Positions 1 through 5,240 of a DNA stretch of 8,249 bases are shown piece by piece. The stretch is from Flavobacteriales bacterium UBA972 (GTDB lineage: Bacteria; Bacteroidota; Bacteroidia; Flavobacteriales; Schleiferiaceae), in contig DBBY01000006.1 in the NCBI GenBank assembly GCA_002292855.1, positions 1 through 8,249 on the forward strand. Reading direction: 5' to 3'. The notes beneath the pieces were generated by a model, which was not told the origin of the DNA, searched no databases, and saw only the letters and a list, made by a program, of their open reading frames with translations. A program made the translations under genes and the position numbers. The number at the start of each line of letters is the position of its first letter. Position 1 is the stretch's first letter.

Positions 1-11
1 AAAGCAAGTAG

Positions 12-79
12 CTAGTTGCTAGTTACTGGCTTCTAGTTGCTAGTTACTGGTTGCTTGGCTGGTTGCTAGTTGCTGGCTT
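12..79. repeat. Degenerate heptamer repeat array (CTAGTTG family)
   Basis: Read from position 12, the plus strand falls into consecutive 7-base units: CTAGTTG, CTAGTTA, CTGGCTT, CTAGTTG, CTAGTTA, CTGGTTG, then an irregular 12-base stretch (54-65), then CTAGTTG and CTGGCTT. The 18-mer CTAGTTGCTAGTTACTGG occurs exactly at 12-29 and again at 33-50, a period of 21 bases (three units). The array overlaps the 3' end of the neighbouring minus-strand gene and supplies its stop codon. Bases 1-11 look like more degenerate repeat, so the array may continue beyond the window. This resembles dispersed short heptanucleotide repeats known in some bacterial genomes. Its function is unknown, and nothing here indicates a CRISPR or an integron site. 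Confidence 0.85.
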
Positions 80-523
80 GATCCAGCTGCCCCCAAGGTC
101 CCTTATTGGCTGCCAAGTGCCTTTAGTCTGTGCCACGCTGTCGAGAAAGCGCCCACTTTGAAGCTGGCGAACCTCTTGGAGCCTAAGGCGTTCCCAGCCC
201 TGGCCGCGGTCGACGTAGACGTGCATGCGTCCGAGCCAGTCGATGCCCAATTGGTCTCCCAGGGTGCGCAGTGCAGCCATTCGGCTGTCGATGCTGCATC
301 CGCTGGCGGCGGTTCGGGCTTCGTCGGCCGCAAGGGCCACTATGCGCTGTTCGACGAGCTGGAATCCCGCAAACACGGGGGCACCGTGGGCGGCCCAAGC
401 GTGGCAAAGGGATTGAAGCCCCTCACGCAGCTGCAGCTCTTCGTCGGCCGTCCATGGGCGGTCGGCCACGAAGCACCAAAAGCGCGATTCCGCAGGGAGT
501 TCGTTCCAGTCGACGTAGGGCAT
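44..523 (-). CDS. Small conserved Bacteroidota protein (often labelled 'ABC transporter ATPase')
   Basis: A 159-residue soluble protein with no signal peptide or membrane segment. It matches my recollection of a short flavobacterial family with a W..LP..SR.W start, a central W.AHG block (residues 43-47), a well-conserved SGCSIDS block (about 74-80) and a terminal SWI (146-148). Members are widely annotated 'ABC transporter ATPase', but no Walker A (GxxGxGKS/T), signature or Walker B motif is present here, so that name is not supported and the function is unknown. It is the last gene of the six-gene block and starts 3 bp after the preceding stop. No Shine-Dalgarno sequence precedes its ATG. 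The last 11 residues (from Lys149, ending ..SNQPSNQ) and the TAA stop (44-46) are read from the heptamer repeat, so the natural C-terminus probably lay near SWI and was extended by the repeat. Confidence 0.85.
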   Translation of the reverse strand: MPYVDWNELPAESRFWCFVADRPWTADEELQLREGLQSLCHAWAAHGAPVFAGFQLVEQRIVALAADEARTAASGCSIDSRMAALRTLGDQLGIDWLGRMHVYVDRGQGWERLRLQEVRQLQSGRFLDSVAQTKGTWQPIRDLGGSWIKPATSNQPSNQ

Positions 524-526
524 GGA

Positions 527-1312
527 CTAAAGGTCGTTGGCGGTTGCGATGGCCTCGGCGATGTCGAGCACCTGAACCTGGCCTTCTTTGCCGTGGTGGG
601 TGACGCCGTCGGTGAGCATGAGCTTGCAAAAGGGGCATCCGACCGCGATGATGTCTGCACCGGTGGCAAGTGCCTCTTCGGCGCGTACGTGGTGTATTTC
701 GGCGTTTCCGGCCTCCGGCTCCTTAAAGATTTGGGCGCCGCCGGCTCCGCAGCAAAGGCCGTTTTTTTTGCTTCGCTTCATCTCGTGGATTTCGGCGTCG
801 AGTTGTGCCAAAAGGTTGCGCGGGGCCTCGTACTCTCCGTTGGCTCGGCCAAGGTAGCAGGGGTCGTGAAAGACAATTCGCTTGCCCTTGAAGCTGCCGC
901 CCTCCACGCGCAATCGCCCGTCGCGAAGGAGCTGCTCGATGAATTGGCTGTGGTGAAACACCTCGTAGGTTCCGCCCAGTTGCGGATATTCGTTTTTAAG
1001 TGTGTTAAAGCAGTGGGGGCAGGCGGCAACTATCTTTTGCACGCTGTATCCGTTGAGGATTTCGATGTTTTGAAGCGCCTGCATCTGAAAGAGGAACTCG
1101 TTGCCAGCCCTCCGCGCGGGGTCGCCCGTGCAGCTCTCTTCAGCGCCGAGCACGGCAAACGAAACTCCGGCCTGGTTCAGGAGCTTGGCCACGGCCTTGG
1201 TGACTTTTTTAGCGCGCTCGTCAAAGCTGCCGGCGCATCCAACCCAAAAGAGGACTTCTGCGGTTTCACCTCGGGCGGCCAGCTCGGCCATGGTAGGTAC
1301 ATTCAAACTCAT
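527..1312 (-). CDS. Cysteine-rich CCG-domain (Fe-S)-binding protein, HdrB/GlpC/LutA-like
   Basis: A 261-residue soluble protein built of two tandem cysteine-rich domains, as in heterodisulfide reductase HdrB/HdrD, GlpC, LutA and GlcF. The C-terminal domain carries the full motif: Cys152 (HDPCYLG), Cys187-Cys188-Gly (LCCGAGG), and Cys226-x-x-Cys229 (GCPFC). In this family that motif can bind a non-cubane 4Fe-4S cluster. The N-terminal copy is reduced: Cys26 (VGCAG), a single Cys61 in SCTGD where CCG would be expected, and Cys98-x-x-Cys101 (CPHC). The likely role is electron transfer with the membrane dicluster protein two genes upstream, probably between quinones and a thiol or small-molecule substrate; the substrate cannot be read from sequence. 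Its ATG overlaps the stop of the preceding HAD gene in an ATGA (1309-1312). An A8 run (minus strand, 762-769) lies just before the CCG motif. Confidence 0.9.
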   Translation of the reverse strand: MSLNVPTMAELAARGETAEVLFWVGCAGSFDERAKKVTKAVAKLLNQAGVSFAVLGAEESCTGDPARRAGNEFLFQMQALQNIEILNGYSVQKIVAACPHCFNTLKNEYPQLGGTYEVFHHSQFIEQLLRDGRLRVEGGSFKGKRIVFHDPCYLGRANGEYEAPRNLLAQLDAEIHEMKRSKKNGLCCGAGGAQIFKEPEAGNAEIHHVRAEEALATGADIIAVGCPFCKLMLTDGVTHHGKEGQVQVLDIAEAIATANDL

Positions 1313-1731
1313 AGGGGGTCGTTAAATACTTCAACCGTTGCTGCGCGCTTGACCAGTGGGCTAAAAGTGCCCGTGTATCGGGTGGCCCTCACGATATGGT
1401 TATCAATCCAGTGGTAGTTGCCTCCGCGGGGTTTGCCCATAAGCAGCCCGTGGTAGGGGAATCCATGGTTCGCAAGCCATTCCTCGGTAACCACTCGGTG
1501 ATCTTCAGTGCGGCTCGTGAAGAAGGTGATGATGTGTCCTTCAGCATGCCAGGCCTTTATCGTCTCTAGGGCTTCCGGAAAGACCTTAGCCGTCGCCATG
1601 CGCTCGGGTTCTTCGTTGGGAATATCGTCGCAAACGGTTCCGTCGATGTCAATGAGGTAGTTTTTTATATGCTCCGGGAGGACTGGGCTTACCAACGCAC
1701 CCTGAACGGAAGTTTCGATCAGTGCGGTCAT
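1309..1731 (-). CDS. Small HAD-superfamily phosphatase-like protein
   Basis: A 140-residue cytosolic protein with the HAD signature. Motif I is DIDGT, with nucleophile Asp28 and acid/base Asp30. Motif II is FFTSR (Ser73). The motif III lysine is probably Lys100 (GKPRGGNYHWID), and motif IV is Asp110 in WIDNH instead of the usual acidic pair. The sequence between motifs lacks a large cap domain. Close relatives in flavobacteria are, as I recall, often named 'phosphoheptose isomerase' or LNS2-like; nothing here looks like a SIS-fold isomerase, so a phosphatase or phosphohydrolase is the better call, with unknown substrate. It overlaps both neighbours by 4 bp (ATGA at 1728-1731 and 1309-1312), which places it between two presumed redox partners. 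The ATG at 1731 is chosen because of that overlap; a later Met (residue 45) would cut off motif I. Confidence 0.85.
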   Translation of the reverse strand: MTALIETSVQGALVSPVLPEHIKNYLIDIDGTVCDDIPNEEPERMATAKVFPEALETIKAWHAEGHIITFFTSRTEDHRVVTEEWLANHGFPYHGLLMGKPRGGNYHWIDNHIVRATRYTGTFSPLVKRAATVEVFNDPL

Positions 1732-3005
1732 TGCTGAATCCAGTTGCCGCGGTCTGCTTGGGGGTAGGCCCAGGGAGCTGCGTTGTTTTCGATGTTGCCC
1801 ATTGCGACGTTGACCGTCGACGGGGCTGCGGACTCCTCCATGACCAGGTACTGGCGCATTTGCAGGATGATGTCCATGGGGTCAATGTTCAAGGGGCAGG
1901 CTTCGACACAGGCATTGCAGGTGGTACAGGCCCAGAGCTCTTCGCGCGAAATCCAATCGTCGAGAAGGCTCCTGGTGTCGGCTCCTTGGCCCCCCGTCAA
2001 GACTTCTTCAACACGGTCGCGGGTGGCCATCATGATGCGGCGAGGCGAGAGTTTTTTACCCGTTTGGTTTGCGGGGCATTCGCTGGTGCATCGTCCGCAC
2101 TCGGTGCAGCTGTAGGCGTTCAGCAGGTTGGCAAAGTGCAGATCATGAACGTCCTTGGCTCCGAACCGTGCAGGCGGAACTGCGTTGGGGTCTGGCACGA
2201 AGCTCGGGTCGAGCATGGACTTGATTTCGGTAGTCACGGACTCCATGGCTGGAATTTGTCCGCGCGGAGTCAATTTGCTGTACCAGACGTTGGGGAAGGC
2301 CAAAATGATGTGAAAGTGCTTGCTTCGAGGCAGGTAGTTTAAAAAAGCCAATATGCCAACAAAGTGCAGCCACCACATGCTCGTAGCAAAGGCACTCAGC
2401 GCCGAAGCACTCCAGCCGCCGAAGAGGGGAAGCATAAGGCCGCTGATCAACCAGGGGGCGAGCTGGCTGCCGGTTGCTAGTTGCTGGTATTCCGCTGCAT
2501 TCATCAAGAGCAGCGCCGACATAAGGACGATTTCGATGACGAGGATGTTTACGGCATCCTTTTGGGGCCATCCCGTTAGGTCGGGGTGGTTCAAGCGCTT
2601 GGGCCCGAGCCGCAACCGACGAACCAAGAACACCACGCAGGCCACGATGACCAGGAATCCGAGGACTTCAAAGAAGTTCATGAGGCCGTCGTAGAGTCCG
2701 CCAAGTGGAGCACGAAACAGCCGGTGGGTTCCCAGGATACCGTCTAAGATGATTTCGAGGACTTCGATGTTGATGAGTACAAAGCCCACATAGACGATGA
2801 GGTGCATTGCGGCTGCAAGGGGGCGAGGGCCCATCTTTCCTTGGCCAAGGGCGACTCGGGTCATGGTGGACCAGCGCTCTGACTGGCGGTCGTGGCGACC
2901 TGCGGGGCGAGCAAGGGCCAGTCCCCGGCGCAGTCGACGCACTTGAAGGGTAAACCCTGTTATGCCCGCAGCGAGCAGCGCAACAAAGACTAGGCTCGAA
3001 ATCAT
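1728..3005 (-). CDS. Membrane 4Fe-4S dicluster oxidoreductase subunit (HdrE/NarI-GlpC-like fusion)
   Basis: A 425-residue protein with an N-terminal membrane part and a C-terminal ferredoxin-like part. Hydrophobic segments are seen near residues 3-20, 66-89, 110-128, 152-170 and 203-223. The C-terminal domain has two classical 4Fe-4S motifs: Cys300/303/306/310 (CTECGRCTSECP) and Cys360/363/366/370 (CTTCNACVEACP). Histidines at the ends of membrane helices (His68 in AMHLIVYVGF, His214 in WWLHFVGILAF, then His230 and His232) are candidate heme-b ligands, as in NarI/DsrM-type subunits; that is inference. The likely role is to pass electrons between membrane quinone or heme and the soluble CCG Fe-S protein encoded two genes downstream. 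The ATG overlaps the mlaD-like stop (3002-3005) and the stop overlaps the HAD start (1728-1731). The loop around residues 173-178 is encoded by a copy of the heptamer repeat found at the window's left end. Confidence 0.9.
   Translation of the reverse strand: MISSLVFVALLAAGITGFTLQVRRLRRGLALARPAGRHDRQSERWSTMTRVALGQGKMGPRPLAAAMHLIVYVGFVLINIEVLEIILDGILGTHRLFRAPLGGLYDGLMNFFEVLGFLVIVACVVFLVRRLRLGPKRLNHPDLTGWPQKDAVNILVIEIVLMSALLLMNAAEYQQLATGSQLAPWLISGLMLPLFGGWSASALSAFATSMWWLHFVGILAFLNYLPRSKHFHIILAFPNVWYSKLTPRGQIPAMESVTTEIKSMLDPSFVPDPNAVPPARFGAKDVHDLHFANLLNAYSCTECGRCTSECPANQTGKKLSPRRIMMATRDRVEEVLTGGQGADTRSLLDDWISREELWACTTCNACVEACPLNIDPMDIILQMRQYLVMEESAAPSTVNVAMGNIENNAAPWAYPQADRGNWIQQ
2472..2487. repeat. 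In-frame copy of the heptamer-repeat sequence inside the membrane Fe-S gene
   Basis: GGTTGCTAGTTGCTGG occurs here and identically at 61-76 in the left-end array. The match extends outward: TGGCT precedes it directly at 56-60, and precedes it at 2464-2468 with three extra bases (GCC) between. On the coding (minus) strand the unit spells the codons for QQLAT (residues 174-178) in the loop after the fourth hydrophobic segment. A chance 16-base match within 8 kb is unlikely, though not impossible. Confidence 0.65.
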
Positions 3006-3976
3006 TCTTCGTCTATGCGGCTGGGTTTACGGCCAAAAACCGACAAGCGCACGTAGCGTTCGGGGTGGTAGCGCAGATCGAGAAGCAGTCGGTCAAGCGA
3101 CTGCACGGTCTTATCAATTTGGTTGTACAGCGAATCTTGGGCGCTAAGCTTTCCAAGGGTTCCTTCGCCGTTGGCCATGCGGCCCGTGATTACGTCGAGG
3201 TTCTTTGAAGTTCGCTCTAGGGCAATCATGGTCTGGCCTACGTTGGCTTTGCCCAGCGAGTCCGAAATATTGGCAAAATTCATAAACACCCGATCGAGCT
3301 CGTCTTTGTTGTCGGCGAGGGTCTTCGAAAGCCGCTCAAAGTTTTGCGTCGAACGGCCCAGGGACTCCCGATTCTGGTTCATGTAGGTCGATAGCTCGGT
3401 GGTGATCTCGTTCAAGTGAATCAAGGACTGGTTGACGTTGCTGAAGGAGGAACGGAAGTCCTTTTCTACTCCGCCCTGCAAGAAGCCAGTCAAGGCTTGC
3501 ACCACCGTGTCGAGCGAGGCAATAAGCTGCTCGGCCTTAACCTTCACGGGCAGCACTTCTTTGTTGATGGCATCGCCTAAGGACTCCTCAATGGCACTGC
3601 GCAGGGTATCTCCGTCTTCGATGAGAACTTTGCCTGATCCAATTTGAAGCGAAATTTCTTTGGCCCCCAGCAAGTCGCTGGATTTAATCAGCGCAAGGCT
3701 GTTGACCGGTATGGGGTAGTCGGAGTCAATGCGCATCGACACCACTACTCGCCCCGACTGATCCGGGTGAAAATCGATGGATTCAATCCGCCCGACGGAG
3801 AGTCCGTTGATGTTGACCGGTTGCGAACCGATAAGGCCGTCAACACGCTCGTAGACGGAGTAGATCGTTATGCCTTTGTCGAGCAGCGTACTGTTTTTGA
3901 GGTAGGAAATCCCAAAGTAGAGTATGAGTCCGGCAAAAAGCACGACCAAACCAGTTTTTAATTCACGACTGAACAT
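3002..3976 (-). CDS. MlaD/MCE-domain protein
   Basis: A 324-residue protein with a short cytosolic N-terminus (MFSRELKTG), one membrane anchor at about residues 9-26, and an MCE domain at about 37-115 (VYERVDGLIGSQPVNINGLSVGRIESIDF, then SDLLGAKEISL) that would lie in the periplasm. A long polar helical region follows (about 140-300, rich in N, S, L, E and Q), likely coiled coil. It ends in an aromatic/basic tail (LRYHPERYVRLSVFGRK). MCE proteins are the substrate-binding parts of Mla/Mce-type phospholipid transporters between the inner and outer membranes. The partners MlaE (permease) and MlaF (ATPase) are not in this window. It starts 10 bp after the amidase stop and ends in an ATGA overlap with the membrane Fe-S gene. 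No Shine-Dalgarno sequence is seen. The operon partner suggests an envelope role; the transported lipid is unknown. Confidence 0.9.
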   Translation of the reverse strand: MFSRELKTGLVVLFAGLILYFGISYLKNSTLLDKGITIYSVYERVDGLIGSQPVNINGLSVGRIESIDFHPDQSGRVVVSMRIDSDYPIPVNSLALIKSSDLLGAKEISLQIGSGKVLIEDGDTLRSAIEESLGDAINKEVLPVKVKAEQLIASLDTVVQALTGFLQGGVEKDFRSSFSNVNQSLIHLNEITTELSTYMNQNRESLGRSTQNFERLSKTLADNKDELDRVFMNFANISDSLGKANVGQTMIALERTSKNLDVITGRMANGEGTLGKLSAQDSLYNQIDKTVQSLDRLLLDLRYHPERYVRLSVFGRKPSRIDEE

Positions 3977-3986
3977 AGACTACAAG

Positions 3987-5240
3987 TTAGGGTTTAAGGG
4001 CTTGATCTGCCTCATCGAGGGTAATGCGAGCCAGTCCTCGGTAGGCAACAACAAAAGCATCGGCAAATCCACTCTTTCGCGCGGACTCCAAGGCACTAAT
4101 TGCTTCGGCACGGCTGCGATACCTTCCTTGAAGGTAGCGGAACAGGCGACCGTCTTTAGCGACAAATACGTCAGACAGCGCCGAGAAGGGCTCTTCGGTA
4201 GGGCTTTTTTGGAGTCCGCTTACGCTGAGCTGGATGCTGAAAAAAACGTCTTGATTGGCTACGCTGGAGGCCCCTGGTGCTGGCGCTGGCTTGTCTTCGG
4301 CCTTGGCAGGTTCTGCCTTGGGCTCCACCTTGGGTTCCGCGGTTAGGGGTTTTGGCTCGGCGGCAGGCTCCACCTTTGGCTCCACCTTGGGCTCTAACTT
4401 AGGTTCTAGCTTAGGCTCGGCGGCAGCAGAAGCACCACCCTCGCGCCGCAGTTTGTACTGCCCAAAAGAGCGCGCAATGGATCGCGCCATTTCGTCCTGG
4501 CCTTGCTCGGTAATAAGGTAGTCCTCCTCGGCGCTGTTGGTCAAAAATCCGAGTTCAATAAGAATTGCAGGCATCGCAGAACGGCTCGTCACATAAAGCG
4601 GCTGCTGCTTCACCCCGCGGTCCTTGCGTCCCACATCGTCCCTGAAGGAATTCTGAACCTGCTGGGCCAGTTCCACACTTTGCTGGATGAAGGCATACTG
4701 AAACATGGTAAGCATGATGTAGGACTCCGGCTTAGTCGGGTCAAAGCCCTCATAAACATCTTGGTTGTCTTCTTGAAGAATCACGGAATTTTCGCGCATG
4801 GCAACGCGGTTCTCGTCGTCGTGGTCCTTACCCATTACATAGGTCGACGAGCCATAGGCGGAGCGGTTCTCTGCCGCGTCGCAGTGAATCGAAATAAAGA
4901 CATCGCCCTGCGCCCGATTGGCTATGACCGTGCGCTCGTGCAGCGTTGGGTAGGAATCGTCTCGGCGGGTCATCACCACCTTAATGTTGGGATGGCGCTC
5001 CAAAATATACTTTTCAACCAACAAGGCAACTGCGAGCGCGACGTCTTTCTCTGTTTTTTTATAGCGGCGGGTGCCCAAATTCCCTGGGTCTTTGCCGCCG
5101 TGGCCGGCATCGATAACTACGGTGCGAATTTCATCGCTCATGCGAGCCGCAGGCTGAAATCCCGCATGCGGAATTGCCAATAGGGCAATCAAAAGCCAAG
5201 CTAGGCGTTGGTAGGTACTACTTTTGGTCACTGATTTCAT
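3987..5240 (-). CDS. N-acetylmuramoyl-L-alanine amidase (Amidase_3) with SPOR-like C-terminus
   Basis: A 417-residue exported zinc amidase that cleaves the lactyl-amide bond between MurNAc and the peptide stem of peptidoglycan, as in cell separation. An N-terminal signal sequence is visible (residues 1-28: basic start, then WLLIALLAIPHAG). The catalytic domain spans about 38-262. Expected zinc ligands and catalytic residues are His47 (DAGHGG), Glu64, His119 (SIHCDA) and Glu229 (ILIELGF). Next comes a charged linker of KLEP/KVEP/AEP repeats (about 275-315), then a region (about 332-402) with the spacing and hydrophobic pattern of a SPOR domain (FFSIQLSVSG.., RYLQGRYRSRAEAISALESARKSGFADAFVVAY), which would bind denuded glycan strands at the septum. 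It is the first gene of the minus-strand operon. Its ATG (5238-5240) shares bases with the divergent lptD ATG. The start is chosen because it gives a complete signal peptide. Confidence 0.94.
   Translation of the reverse strand: MKSVTKSSTYQRLAWLLIALLAIPHAGFQPAARMSDEIRTVVIDAGHGGKDPGNLGTRRYKKTEKDVALAVALLVEKYILERHPNIKVVMTRRDDSYPTLHERTVIANRAQGDVFISIHCDAAENRSAYGSSTYVMGKDHDDENRVAMRENSVILQEDNQDVYEGFDPTKPESYIMLTMFQYAFIQQSVELAQQVQNSFRDDVGRKDRGVKQQPLYVTSRSAMPAILIELGFLTNSAEEDYLITEQGQDEMARSIARSFGQYKLRREGGASAAAEPKLEPKLEPKVEPKVEPAAEPKPLTAEPKVEPKAEPAKAEDKPAPAPGASSVANQDVFFSIQLSVSGLQKSPTEEPFSALSDVFVAKDGRLFRYLQGRYRSRAEAISALESARKSGFADAFVVAYRGLARITLDEADQALKP
4293..4420 (-). repeat. Short tandem coding repeats (KxEP linker)
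   Basis: Within the amidase gene, degenerate 12- to 15-base units such as GGCTCCACCTTT, GGCTCCACCTTG, GGCTCTAACTTA and GGTTCTAGCTTA (plus-strand reading) follow one another and encode KVEP/KLEP/AEPK steps between the catalytic and SPOR-like domains. The linker is Pro/Glu/Lys/Ala-rich and probably an extended periplasmic spacer. Copy number could vary between strains by slippage. Confidence 0.8.
5219..5226 (+). promoter_or_regulatory. Candidate Bacteroidota -7 element for lptD
   Basis: TACTTTTG matches the Bacteroidota -7 consensus TAnnTTTG exactly. It ends 12 bases before the lptD ATG at 5239, which would put the transcription start near 5231-5234 and give an extremely short leader. A -33 TTTG/TTG at the usual 17-23 base spacing is not evident. 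The element lies inside the 5' coding end of the amidase gene. Confidence 0.5.

Larger units (their letters stand above)
44..5240 (-). other. Six-gene minus-strand operon (amidase to small conserved protein)
   Basis: Six genes in one direction with junctions of +10 bp (3977-3986), -4 (3002-3005), -4 (1728-1731), -4 (1309-1312) and +3 bp (524-526). The three overlaps are all ATGA, which favours translational reinitiation. None of the junctions has an AGGAGG-like sequence before the start codon. No internal terminator-like hairpin with a T-run was seen, nor one after the last gene within the window. Confidence 0.85.

Noticed and set aside
12..79. CRISPR-like or integron-site interpretation of the left-end repeats
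   Set aside because: The units are only 7 bases, contiguous, degenerate and without spacers, and no cas or integrase gene is present.
158..1417. Long plus-strand open frame of 419 codons
   Set aside because: It runs antisense through three minus-strand genes that have clear family motifs, and the translation (V/G/A/L-rich) shows no domain or motif. It reflects antisense openness of high-GC coding DNA.
4503..5183. Plus-strand open frame of 226 codons inside the amidase gene
   Set aside because: It is the antisense shadow of the catalytic domain, whose zinc-site residues are all intact on the minus strand.
5224..5238. TTG at 5224 as the lptD start
   Set aside because: It adds only five residues (MVTDF) before a good signal peptide and overlaps the candidate -7 element. 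The ATG at 5239 is preferred.
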